Source of the DNA: Micromonospora sp. U21
Lineage (GTDB): Bacteria > Actinomycetota > Actinomycetes > Mycobacteriales > Micromonosporaceae
Assembly (NCBI RefSeq): GCF_018070045.1
Contig: NZ_JAGPYK010000027.1
Location: 1-64,000 of the forward strand
Direction of reading: 5' to 3'
DNA length: 64,000 bases
The notes beneath the pieces were generated by a model. The model made no database searches. It saw nothing but the letters and a program-made list of their open reading frames with translations, and was not told where the DNA came from. Shown in pieces: positions 52,195-60,370 of the stretch. Position 1 is the first letter of the stretch; every line of letters starts with the position of its first letter. Position numbers and translations under genes: made by a program.

Positions 52195-53693
52195 GCCACC
52201 TCACCGACCCGGTGTCCGGTGGCGAGCGCCATCACCGCGCCCTCGCTCGCTCCGGCGGGCAGCTCACCGGCCGGCCCGCCGTCGTGCATGACGAGGATCC
52301 GGTCACTCATGCCGATCAGCTCGGGAAGCTCCGAGGAGATCATCAGCACGGCCACGCCCCGCCTCGCGAGATCGCGCAGCAACTCGTGCACGGCCCGCTT
52401 CGCGCCGACGTCGATGCCACGCGTCGGCTCGTCGACGACGAGCACCCCCGGATCGACGGCCAGCCACTTGGCGAGAACCACCTTCTGCTGGTTGCCGCCG
52501 GACAGGAAGCGCACCTCCTGGTGCTCGCCGCGGGCCACCACGGCCACCATGTCCAGCAGCCCCGGCAGGTCCGACCGGGCGCGCGACCGCGCGCCGCGCA
52601 GCGCGGCACGGCGCACCAGCAACGTGTTGTCCCGTACAGACTGGCGAAGCGCCAGCCCATCGCCCTTGCGGTCCTCGGTGACCAGCGCGATCCCGAGGCG
52701 TACGGCGGTGCGCGGCCGGGTCACCCGCCGCGGCGTACCGTCCACCTCCATCACCCCGCGCGTGAACGGCTCGACACCGAAAACCGCACGGGCGACAGCG
52801 GAGCGACCGGACCCCTGCAACCCCGCCAGCCCGACGATCTCCCCGGCGCGTACCTCGATGGTCAGGTCGCGGACCCGGTCGTTGCCGGCGCCGCGTAACG
52901 CGAGGCGCACCGGCCCGAGGTCGTCCGGGGTGGCCCGGTCCGGGTAGTACTCGCCCAGGTCGCGCCCCACCATGTGCCGGACGAGGTTCTCCGAGGTCAG
53001 CTCCCCCGTCGGGGCGCAGGTGACGAACCGGCCGTCCTTGAGCACGGTGATCCGGTCGGAGAGGTCGAAGACCTCGCGCATGCGATGCGAGACGTAGAGG
53101 ATGGCGATGCCGCGCTCGCGCAGCCGGCGCACCAGGTCATAGAGCAGCGCGACCTCGTGATCGGCGAGCGCGGCGGTCGGCTCGTCCATGCCCAGCACCC
53201 GGGCGTTCGTCGACAACGCCTTGACGATCTCGACGACCTGCCGCTGGGCGACCGACAGCGACGACACCGCGTCATCCGGATCGATCCCGTCCTCGCCGAG
53301 CCAGTCCAGCAGCTCGCGGGTGTCGGCCACCATGCGCCGCCGGTCGACCTGCATCCTGCGCACGGGCTCGCGGCCGAGGTAGACGTTCTCGGCGACGCTG
53401 CGGTGCGGCAGCAGGGTGAACTCCTGGTGGATGATCGCGATGCCGGCCCGCTGCGCGTCGCTGGGGCCGGCGAAGGACACCGCTGCGCCGTCGACCTCGA
53501 TGGTGCCGCCGTCCGGCCGATGCACCCCGGCCAGCACCTTGAGCAGCGTGGACTTGCCCGCGCCGTTCTCGCCCATCACCGCGTGCACCTCCCCGCCGCG
53601 CAGCTCCAGGTCCACGCCGTGCAGCACCGATACGCCGAGGAAGGACTTGTTGATCCCGGTCAACCGCACGTTCGTCGTGGCGCGGGCGGTCAT
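52191..53693 (-). CDS. Ribose-type ABC transporter double ATPase
   Basis: 500 residues with two nucleotide-binding domains. The first is complete: Walker A GENGAGKST, signature SSLSVAQRQ, Walker B LGMDEPTAAL. The second has a degenerate Walker A (GLQGSGRSAV) but canonical signature FLSGGNQQK and VLVVDEPTRGID, as is usual for RbsA/MglA proteins, which keep one efficient ATP site. ATG 53693 overlaps the oxidoreductase stop (ATGA). It powers the importer with the two permeases. Confidence 0.93.
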   Translation of the reverse strand: MTARATTNVRLTGINKSFLGVSVLHGVDLELRGGEVHAVMGENGAGKSTLLKVLAGVHRPDGGTIEVDGAAVSFAGPSDAQRAGIAIIHQEFTLLPHRSVAENVYLGREPVRRMQVDRRRMVADTRELLDWLGEDGIDPDDAVSSLSVAQRQVVEIVKALSTNARVLGMDEPTAALADHEVALLYDLVRRLRERGIAILYVSHRMREVFDLSDRITVLKDGRFVTCAPTGELTSENLVRHMVGRDLGEYYPDRATPDDLGPVRLALRGAGNDRVRDLTIEVRAGEIVGLAGLQGSGRSAVARAVFGVEPFTRGVMEVDGTPRRVTRPRTAVRLGIALVTEDRKGDGLALRQSVRDNTLLVRRAALRGARSRARSDLPGLLDMVAVVARGEHQEVRFLSGGNQQKVVLAKWLAVDPGVLVVDEPTRGIDVGAKRAVHELLRDLARRGVAVLMISSELPELIGMSDRILVMHDGGPAGELPAGASEGAVMALATGHRVGEVA

Positions 53694-54817
53694 GTCGGCA
53701 CCTCGGTCCAGGCGCCGTCCGCAGCCGCGGAGGCCAGCACCGCATCGGTGATGCGGGTGGCGCGCAGACCGTCGGTGAACGTGGGCAGGCCGTCGGGAAC
53801 GTCCTCGCCGCGCACCGCCCGGTAGGTGTCGGCGACGAACGCGTCGAAGCAGTCCTGGTAGCCCTGGGCGTGCCCGGCGGGCAGCCGGACGTAGCGGGCG
53901 GCGGAGGGGTGCAACGTCGCGGGATCACGCAGTAACGTCTGGCCGCCCGCACGCCGGCCGATCCACAGCCGCTCCGGATCCTCCTGGTCGAAGCCGAAAC
54001 TCGCCTCGGTGCCGGAGAGCTCCAGGTGCAGCCGGTTCTTACGGCCCGCGGCGACCTGCGACACCACCAGCGTGCCCAGCGTGCCCGCGGCGGTGGTGAA
54101 CTGCACGGCGGCAAGGTCCTCGGTCGGGGCGCCGGCGTGGCGTGCGCGCTCGTGCACGACGGCGGTGCGGGCGGACAGGCGGGCGATCCGATCGCCGGCC
54201 ACGAATTCGAACAGGTCGCACCAGTGCGAGCCGATGTCCGCGAACGCCCGCGACGGCCCGCCGAGCGCCGCGTCGATCCGCCAGTCGTCGTCGGATGGGC
54301 GGGACAGCCAGTCCTGCAGGTAGCTGCCGGTGACGCTGGCGAGGTGGCCGGCCTCACCGGCGGCAAGCCGCGCCCGCAACTCACGCACCAACGGGTGGAA
54401 GCGGTAGACGAACGGCACCGTGGCAACCCGAGCTCCGGCCGCCTGCACCAGCGCTGCGGCCTCTACGCTCCCGGTGGCGAGCGGTTTCTCGCAGACGACG
54501 TGCACGCCGGCGGAGAGCGCGGCGGCGACGACGAGGGCGTGCGACGCGTTGGGCGTACACACGTGGAGCACGTCGATCTGGGCATTGTCGAGCAGGGTCG
54601 CCAGGTCCGGATAGCCCTCGTCGGCGCCGACGGCGCGAGCCGCGGCGGCGGCGCCGTCGGAGCGTGACGCCACTGCGGCGACGACACGTGCCCCGGCACG
54701 CCGGGCCGCCTCCGCGTGCACCTGCCCCATGAATCCGGCGCCGACAACCGCCACGCGCACTGTCTGCTGATTGGATTCGAGCTCATCGGGTGTCGCTGCC
54801 AGGTCGGCCATAGACAT
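53690..54817 (-). CDS. Gfo/Idh/MocA-family NAD(P) oxidoreductase
   Basis: 375 residues. Rossmann motif VAVVGAGFMGQVHAE near the N-terminus, the family EKP motif (VVCEKPLATGS), and the substrate-domain signature IGSHWCDLFEFVAG with its catalytic His. Members oxidise the C2 or C3 hydroxyl of cyclic polyols and glycosides, for example inositol or glucoside 3-dehydrogenases. First gene of the operon 54817-42013. ATG 54817 is used; ATG 54811 is the alternative and neither has a strong ribosome site. A candidate operator lies at 54836-54860. Confidence 0.9.
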   Translation of the reverse strand: MSMADLAATPDELESNQQTVRVAVVGAGFMGQVHAEAARRAGARVVAAVASRSDGAAAAARAVGADEGYPDLATLLDNAQIDVLHVCTPNASHALVVAAALSAGVHVVCEKPLATGSVEAAALVQAAGARVATVPFVYRFHPLVRELRARLAAGEAGHLASVTGSYLQDWLSRPSDDDWRIDAALGGPSRAFADIGSHWCDLFEFVAGDRIARLSARTAVVHERARHAGAPTEDLAAVQFTTAAGTLGTLVVSQVAAGRKNRLHLELSGTEASFGFDQEDPERLWIGRRAGGQTLLRDPATLHPSAARYVRLPAGHAQGYQDCFDAFVADTYRAVRGEDVPDGLPTFTDGLRATRITDAVLASAAADGAWTEVPT

Positions 54818-54835
54818 GCGTCGACCGTAGCGACG

Positions 54836-54860
54836 ACTTTTGCACTAGTCAACCAAAAGT
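54836..54860 (-). promoter_or_regulatory. Nested palindrome upstream of the sugar operon
   Basis: Outer arms ACTTTTG (54836-54842) and CAAAAGT (54854-54860) enclose TTGCACTAGTCAA, itself centred on the palindrome ACTAGT (54844-54849). It lies 19 bp before the first start codon. TTnACTAGTnAA-like sites are bound by ROK-family repressors, but no ROK gene is in the window. Confidence 0.5.
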
Positions 54861-55332
54861 CACGCCACCATTGCGGATAGTTAGACGGTTGATGACGAAA
54901 GCCCGGACCGACGGAGCACCACGTGGTTGAGGATGGACCGGGCCCGGGCCCAACGCCCTTGCCCCCACGCAGCTCGCGACGAGTTGGAAGCTGCCGGCGG
55001 CGCCGACTACCGCTACCGCGTCGCCGTGGAAGGCAACGACCGCGCCGCATCGACGTCGCCATCTCCTCCCGCCAGGCCCATCACCCGCATCAGCTCATGG
55101 CGGTTCTGACCCGAGCCCACCGGCGATCCGGTCTTCGGCCACGATCTACTTCAAGCACAGAGGGGTCTGTGGATATCTAACGGCCCTGTCTCACATTCGG
55201 TGGTGACGGGGGGCGAGGTCGACCACAAGTCCATGATCGTCGTTCATGGCGACCTACAGCTCACGCCCAGATGACCCCCGTCAGCCCGGCTGGGCCGCAT
55301 TGACGGACATCACCCGCCCAGGCTCGGACCGA
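54861..55332. other. Intergenic, with one decayed plus-strand gene piece
   Basis: Around 54950-55180 two plus-strand frames (DELEAAGGADYRYRVAVEGN, then DVAISSRQAHHPHQLMAVLT) look like one short coding region with a frameshift. There is no start site and no known family. The rest is featureless. Confidence 0.3.
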
Positions 55333-55356
55333 GCACCCCCGGGCCTGCCCGGGTGC
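55333..55356 (-). terminator. Hairpin downstream of the M48 peptidase gene
   Basis: GCACCCccGGGC pairs with GCCCGGGTGC around a short loop (two-base bulge), 9 bp past the stop at 55366. Confidence 0.5.
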
Positions 55357-55365
55357 GCAAGCTCC

Positions 55366-56679
55366 TCAGAACCGGTCCCGGGTTCCGAGGAGGGAGTTGT
55401 GTGCGGCGCGGCGCCACGGCGCGAGTTCAGTGTCGATCTCGGCCCAACGGATGTCATCGACGCAGAGAGCTCCGTCGACGCCAGGCAGGGCCTCGATCAG
55501 CCGCATCCGCTGGTCTTCGCCCGGGTGGGTACTCCACAGGTCGGTGGTTCGCCGGCTGAGCTGACGGGCCAGCGGCAGGTGGGCGGCCACGCGTTCCCGG
55601 GCTTCGGCAGCCATCGCCTCCAACTCTTCACCGTCGATGCGCGGCGCCAGATGCCACAAGTCCTGCCAGATCCGGCCGGCGAGCAGGACCGTCTCGGAGG
55701 ATCGGAGGAAGGGCGCGCTGCCAGCGACCCGGCGGGCGACCAGATCGGCCCGGTACTCGGCGCGGCGGCTGTCGGGCATCGCCACGCTGTCGACGAGCAG
55801 CTGCGCGGTCGCGCCGGCGACATTGGCCAGAGCGACGATTCCATGCACGATCATCCCGAGCAGGACGACCGTCCCCCTCCCCTGCTCGGCCAGCGAGTCA
55901 GCCGCGCGAACGGCCCGCCGCCAGGGATTTCGCCCACCGGTGGCCGCTACTGCCCGGGTGCCGAAAGTCCTCGCCAGGAGCGTCCTCCGTACCCGAAGTG
56001 GATCGCCGTTGGCGAGGTGACCCAGTTCGTGGGCCAGAAGCGAAGCCCGAGCCGGCCGCGGCAGCATCACCCACAGGGGGATCCCGATGACGAGCACCGA
56101 CCGCTGGCGCCAACCCAGCCGGGCGACACCAGCGTTGAGGCTCAGGTCTGCACAGATCACGTCCGGAACCGGTGTCCCGGCGGCATCGGCGACCTCCCGC
56201 ACCAGACGGTGCAACTGCGGGGCCTCGCGCTCGGTGATCACGCCATACTTGGGCACCCGCCCGAACGACGGCTTGACCAGCAGCAGGACGAGCACAGCGG
56301 GGATCGCCAGGGCCAGCCGGACCCCCGGCGGCAGGCCGCTGGCCACGACGAGCCAGACCAGGTAGCCCACCGCCGCCACCCCCAGCAGGGCCAGCACCAC
56401 GGAGACCGCCAACAGCCAGACCTCACCCGACGACGTCCCAACGGGGCGGGCCTCCGGGTCGGCCAGCAACTGCTCATGCGTCGCCCGATCGATTTCCAGC
56501 CCCCGCCGGAACCCCCACCGACCGATCATCCTGGTGCCGCGCCAGGGAGCCAGGGCCGGGTCGTACACGTCCAGGTTCCACCGACAGGCAGGGCACCAGG
56601 AGAGCGCCCTCGCCTCCAGCAGGATCAGGTCGTGGGCACAGGCCGGACATCTGCTTGGCGTCGTCGTCTTCGTCGGCAC
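55366..56679 (-). CDS. M48-family membrane metallopeptidase with N-terminal zinc ribbon
   Basis: 437 residues; GTG 56679 with no clear ribosome site. The N-terminus is a zinc ribbon with two CPAC pairs (residues 11-14 and 29-32). Two or three hydrophobic helices follow (about 86-137), then the peptidase domain with HELGH (217-221) and the third zinc ligand Glu308 (RRAEYRADLVARR), the M48 (HtpX/Ste24-like) arrangement. A further hydrophobic stretch lies at 270-298. Predicted role: membrane protein quality control. The added zinc ribbon is a less common build. Standing alone between a decayed region and an IS scar, it has no obvious operon partner. Confidence 0.88.
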   Translation of the reverse strand: MPTKTTTPSRCPACAHDLILLEARALSWCPACRWNLDVYDPALAPWRGTRMIGRWGFRRGLEIDRATHEQLLADPEARPVGTSSGEVWLLAVSVVLALLGVAAVGYLVWLVVASGLPPGVRLALAIPAVLVLLLVKPSFGRVPKYGVITEREAPQLHRLVREVADAAGTPVPDVICADLSLNAGVARLGWRQRSVLVIGIPLWVMLPRPARASLLAHELGHLANGDPLRVRRTLLARTFGTRAVAATGGRNPWRRAVRAADSLAEQGRGTVVLLGMIVHGIVALANVAGATAQLLVDSVAMPDSRRAEYRADLVARRVAGSAPFLRSSETVLLAGRIWQDLWHLAPRIDGEELEAMAAEARERVAAHLPLARQLSRRTTDLWSTHPGEDQRMRLIEALPGVDGALCVDDIRWAEIDTELAPWRRAAHNSLLGTRDRF

Positions 56680-56764
56680 GAGGGTGGAGTGTAGATCTCA
56701 GTGACAGGCGTGCGTGCCCGGGCTCGGGCGCCCCTGAGCGCTCGTTAGCTGTAGGGATCCTTTG

Positions 56765-57038
56765 ATGACGCAGCTGATGAGTGGTTTGCCGCCGAGGGCA
56801 GAGTGGCCGAAGCCGGCCGCAATCGAGCAGGTCCTCGGCCCCACCGTCCACGGCGAACATCGAGCATCCGCTGGATCGCCATCGAGCCACAGCACAACGG
56901 CCGGTACGCGGTGATGGTCTACCTCAACTGGAACATCGACGGTGAGCACTTCGGCGATCTGCTGGAGTTCCCGCCGCTGGAAACCGTCGACGTTGACCCA
57001 GAGGTCGCCCAGTGCCTTGATCATGATCCGGTGCACGA
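56765..57038 (+). pseudogene. Hypothetical gene, frameshifted and cut by IS256
   Basis: ATG 56765 gives SGLPPRAEWPKPAAIEQVLG and PTVHGEH. The continuation SIRWIAIEPQHNGRYAVMVY, LNWNIDGEHFGDLLEF lies in another frame (one base missing near 56860). Codons are well adapted. The frame runs into GGGGCTGTCTCGCTAACG at about 57039, the presumed IS256 end, so the C-terminus is lost. The family is not recognised. Confidence 0.4.
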
Positions 57039-57077
57039 TGGGGGCTGTCTCGCTAACGGTGTTTCCGGCGATCTTGG

Positions 57078-57386
57078 TTAGTAGGTTTCAGCGGCTGGGA
57101 AGCGGTCGCTGAAGGTGGTGGCGAAGGGGTTCAACGCGGGTTTCCAGCGCATCGTCCATCGGGTTCTGCCGTCTCCGGTGGGGTCCAGGGACCGGGTCAC
57201 CAGATACAGACACTTCAACGCGGCCTGCTCGTCGGGGAAGTGGCCGCGGGCCTTGACCGCCCGCCGGAAACGGGCGTTCAACGATTCGATCGCGTTCGTG
57301 GAGCAGATGACTTTGCGGATCTCCACGTCGTAGTGGAGGAAGGGGATGAATTCCGCCCAGGCATCGTCCCACAGGCGGATCACCGC
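57078..57386 (-). pseudogene. C-terminal fragment of an IS256-family transposase
   Basis: 102 residues in frame: RLWDDAWAEFIPFLHYDVEI, CSTNAIESLNARFRRAVKAR and the ending FATTFSDRFPAAETY, the conserved end of IS256-type transposases including the catalytic Glu region (NAIESLN). The first two thirds of the gene is missing. The element's 3' terminus is near 57039. Its insertion or deletion also truncated the adjacent alcohol dehydrogenase. Confidence 0.8.
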
Positions 57387-57480
57387 CGCGCCGACGACCT
57401 CGCCGACGCGCCCGGCGCCTACTGGCCTGTGGAGAACAACGACGACCGATACATCGACTGGTCTGATTTTGAGTACGAGC

Positions 57481-57783
57481 GTGGTCGCCCGCGACGCAGG
57501 CCGGGCACTGCCCACATGCGCAGACGAATTGCGCGGTGACCCGGTCGCCGCGCCGCCAGCCGCGTACGCCGGCGTCGACCTCCGTGACGACGCCGGCGAA
57601 CTCGTGGCCGGGCACGTGTGGCAGGCGGATGTCGGGATCGTGTCCCTGCCAGCCCTGCCAGTCACTGCGACACAACCCGGTCGCCTCGACGCGGATGACC
57701 GCGCCCCCAGACGGTGGGACAGGGTCCGGGACGTCCCGGACCTCGGGTCGGGCACCGAACTCGTCGAAGATCACTGCACGCAT
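57481..57783 (-). pseudogene. N-terminal fragment of a zinc-dependent alcohol dehydrogenase
   Basis: ATG 57783 with GAGG upstream. The first 101 residues of a GroES-like domain are intact: MRAVIFDEFGARPEVRDVPD, catalytic zinc ligand Cys38 (GLCRSDW), GHE at 59-61 and the start of the structural zinc loop (CACGQCPAC). The frame then enters unrelated sequence, and the nucleotide-binding half is absent. Cut by the IS256 event next to it. A plus-strand fragment of unknown origin (YWPVENNDDRYIDWSDF) lies between the two remnants. Confidence 0.75.
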
Positions 57784-57823
57784 GAACCGCATCCTCACAC
57801 GCCGACGCCATGGTCAGCGGACG

Positions 57824-58879
57824 TCATCGGCCGGGCGACGGAGCCTGCCGGCAGAGCCGGCGATACTCGGCGGTCACCACGGCGAGCAGGAAGAGGTCCA
57901 CCGCGAGCGCGGAGAGCGCCCCGAACTGGTTGACGGTGAAACTGAAGATCTGCCCGAACAGCAGGTCCACCAGGAGCGCGAGCTTGAACAGCCGGAAGGC
58001 CCGCACCCGGTCGCGAGGCAGCAGCGACGCCCCACGGATGCTGAGCACCACGGTGATCAGCGCCGAGGCCGAGACCCCGAGCACCGCGCGCCATTCCCGC
58101 TGGTCGTCGAGCTGGCCGGTGACCGCGTCCAGAAAGACGTTCCCCACGACCACGAACGGCTCGCCGACCAGATAGAGCACCACCAGCGCCACCACCCACC
58201 GGTGGGTGGCCACCCAGACCACGGCCCGGCGGGCCCACCTGAGCCACGGCTGCCAGAACCGGGAGCCGGGTGGCTCGCGTCGAGGCACCGCGTCGAGCAG
58301 CCGGGCCACCCCCTCCTCGACGTCCGGACCGCACCCACGGACCAGCCGGGCGACCGCCGCGCGACGATCATCGGTGAGGCCGGTGCGGAGCCCACCAACC
58401 ACCCCGTACAGGGCGTTCGCCGTACGCTCGGGGCCGGAGAGCCGGACCCGCCCCCGGAGGGCCTGGGTGATCACCACCAGCAGGGCGAAGGCGCCGTAGA
58501 TGATGCTGGCGGCCGGGGCGTAGAAGTAGTCGGTCCCGGCGGTGACGAACTTGCCCACCTCGTCGATGAACAGCCCGAACCCGATCCCGCCCAGAACCGC
58601 GCCGAGGCTCCGCGCCGCGCTACCGAGGAAGACCAGCGCGACCCCCAGGCCGGCGGTCATCAGGACACCACCCCAGAGCACGTGCGCGATGTGCAGCCCA
58701 CCGCCGCCCAGTTGCGGATAGCCGGCCGCCTGGAGAAAGGCGCGGGTGACCAGCACCGTGACCACGCCGGAGAGGACGAACGCCTGCAGGTACGACGGCG
58801 CCTCCAGCGCCCGGAGCGGCCTCGACCAGCGGGACGGACGGGCGGGCATGGTCCCGACGCTAGCGGTGCTGTCCGTCAC
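57824..58879 (-). CDS. Polytopic membrane protein, 351 aa
   Basis: GTG 58879, overlapping the end of the AlkB gene by 20 bp; ATG 58849 is the alternative. About eight hydrophobic helices: 30-52, 65-87, 90-112, 120-140, then a polar loop of about 80 residues, and 226-245, 266-286, 300-345. Notable: GFGLFIDEVGKFVTAGTDYF, with acidic and Tyr residues inside a membrane region. Not assigned to a named transporter family. Same orientation as AlkB, so probably co-transcribed with it. Confidence 0.7.
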   Translation of the reverse strand: MTDSTASVGTMPARPSRWSRPLRALEAPSYLQAFVLSGVVTVLVTRAFLQAAGYPQLGGGGLHIAHVLWGGVLMTAGLGVALVFLGSAARSLGAVLGGIGFGLFIDEVGKFVTAGTDYFYAPAASIIYGAFALLVVITQALRGRVRLSGPERTANALYGVVGGLRTGLTDDRRAAVARLVRGCGPDVEEGVARLLDAVPRREPPGSRFWQPWLRWARRAVVWVATHRWVVALVVLYLVGEPFVVVGNVFLDAVTGQLDDQREWRAVLGVSASALITVVLSIRGASLLPRDRVRAFRLFKLALLVDLLFGQIFSFTVNQFGALSALAVDLFLLAVVTAEYRRLCRQAPSPGR

Positions 58880-59501
58880 CCCGGGCCGGTTCCGCCGGAG
58901 TTGGGAAGGCCGCCGGCCTCGGCACCACTGCCTCTAACTGCCCCCGGCGAACTTGCCGGAAGGTGACCGAGTACCGCAGCTCCGGCACCGGCGGGATACT
59001 GTGCTGCCAGCTGGAGCGGGCGGCCCCGGACAGCACGTACGCCGACCGTGGCGCCAGCCCCACCTCGTACACCCGGCGTTTCTCGGCCGTGCCGCGTTGA
59101 AAGCGCATCAAACAGGCGGAGCCCAGCGACAGGCCGACCACGGTCGGCCCGAAAACCGGCGCGTCCCGGTGCCAACCGATGACCGAGCCGGGTGGATAGC
59201 GGGTGACCAGGGCCTCGGCCAGGCTCGTCTCCGCCACCCCGGCAAGGTCGGCGCACCGCCGCCGCACCTCCTGCAGTGCGACCGGCATCGGTTCGGCCTC
59301 GGTGAGCTGGAACGATCCGAAGTCGTAGTCGACGCCGAAGGACCGCACCGTGCGGCGGGCGGTCTGGCCGTGCATCCGGATCTCGCGGAAGTCGAGCGCC
59401 GCCACGGTGGCCAGCAACGACCGTTCCTCGTCGCTGCTGACCACGTCCGGCTGGTAGGTCAGACCAGCGGGTCGCTCGTGGATATCCCGCATCCGTCCCA
59501 T
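58860..59501 (-). CDS. AlkB-family 2-oxoglutarate/Fe(II) dioxygenase
   Basis: 213 residues; ATG 59501 chosen as the upstream member of two close starts (59492 also possible). The jelly-roll core has the iron triad His111 and Asp113 (GWHRDAPVFG) and His167 (WQHSIPPVPELRYSVTFR), with Arg176/Arg182 for 2-oxoglutarate. SLGSACLMRFQ is the usual strand preceding the distal His. Probably repairs alkylated nucleic acid by oxidative demethylation. Not next to ada or other alkylation genes. Confidence 0.9.
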   Translation of the reverse strand: MGRMRDIHERPAGLTYQPDVVSSDEERSLLATVAALDFREIRMHGQTARRTVRSFGVDYDFGSFQLTEAEPMPVALQEVRRRCADLAGVAETSLAEALVTRYPPGSVIGWHRDAPVFGPTVVGLSLGSACLMRFQRGTAEKRRVYEVGLAPRSAYVLSGAARSSWQHSIPPVPELRYSVTFRQVRRGQLEAVVPRPAAFPTPAEPARGDGQHR

Positions 59502-59949
59502 CGGCTGCGCCCCCGGTGATGTGCGTGCATGATGGCGACTGCTCTGCTGGCCGTTCCCATCGTCGCAATCCGCACGACCGGACAGGCGGGATTCGACCCA
59601 TCGGGTCGGCACCTGGCGACGATCGGGCGGGGCGGCCTGATCGCCGTTGCTCCGCACCCGATCCCACGCCACCAACAGGAACGCGGGGTCGATGACGAGG
59701 TTGAACAGGTCATCGGGCCGCGGCCACTGAGAACCCCCACTCCTGATTTCCGGCCCGTTTCCGAACCGGTGGAGATGCCTCTGCCACGGGAGGTGCCCCA
59801 GGATCTCGGCATGATCGGTCCTTCGGCACGAGCACCTGAGTTATCCACAGATGAGTCGCCATGCTTGATGCCGCGAGCTGCACCCTGCTGAAGTAACCCG
59901 GAGGGACAACGCCACGTCCCATCGATCAGCTGAAGGATGGAGGGCAGCC
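59502..59949. other. No intact gene; holds a group II intron RT scrap
   Basis: Apart from the reverse-transcriptase-like piece at 59620-59717 and the ribosome binding site of the gene at 59950, I see no supportable gene. Confidence 0.45.
59620..59717 (-). pseudogene. Scrap of a group II intron reverse transcriptase/maturase
   Basis: About 30 codons read DDLFNLVIDPAFLLVAWDRV then RSN, closely resembling the conserved N-terminus of bacterial group II intron-encoded proteins. The homology stops abruptly on both sides and no palm-domain YADD motif is present. Only a trace of an intron remains. Confidence 0.45.
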
Positions 59950-60102
59950 ATGACCAGGGGCGGGCACGGCCGAACGCATCGCGTGGCAACGCCGGCGCCA
60001 CTGCGCTACCTCGCTAGCGTCACTGGCGCCGGCGTCGCGGCGGCCGCACTCATCGCGGCAGCCGGGTTGCCGACCGCCGCCAGGCTTCCGGTGGGTCACT
60101 GA
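59950..60102 (+). CDS. Small hydrophobic (exported or membrane) peptide, 50 aa
   Basis: ATG 59950 with GGATGGAGGG six bases upstream, one of the best ribosome sites here. Basic N-terminus TRGGHGRTHRVATPAPLRY, then a hydrophobic stretch GAGVAAAALIAAAGLPTA ending in polar residues: either a signal peptide or a single membrane helix. The stop overlaps the next start (TGATG), so the two are translated together. Too short for a family call. Confidence 0.6.
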   Translation: MTRGGHGRTHRVATPAPLRYLASVTGAGVAAAALIAAAGLPTAARLPVGH

Positions 60103-60335
60103 TGCCCGCGGTGGACGCATGGCTCATCGGCGGACCCGCCGATGGCCGGATCACCCCCATCGAGGTCGACGAGCACGGGTGCCTTCCGCAGGCCGTTCTC
60201 CTGCTGCAGGCCGGCGCGTACCTCGGCGCCCGTGACCATCCCAGTCAGCCTGTGCAGCGCCGCTATCTCCGTTGTGACGGCGAGGACGACCCGCCGACAT
60301 TCCGGTACGACGGGTCCGTCCCCCACGGCCAGTGA
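60102..60335 (+). CDS. GGPADG-type small protein, 77 aa
   Basis: ATG 60102 overlaps the preceding TGA. The sequence opens VDAWLIGGPADGRITPIEVD and ends RRYLRCDGEDDPPTFRYDG. The pattern of a GGPxDG loop near the start and a Tyr/Arg strand at the end resembles small beta-rich proteins common in actinobacteria and their phages. A second member lies at 62838. Function unknown. Confidence 0.6.
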   Translation: MPAVDAWLIGGPADGRITPIEVDEHGCLPQAVLLLQAGAYLGARDHPSQPVQRRYLRCDGEDDPPTFRYDGSVPHGQ

Positions 60336-60370
60336 CCTCCTCAAGGGCGAGCAGTAGGCCCAGGTGAAGG

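Noticed and set aside
51157..52947. 596-codon plus-strand frame
   Set aside because: Antisense to the ABC permease and ATPase genes, rich in Arg/Asp/Gly without motifs.
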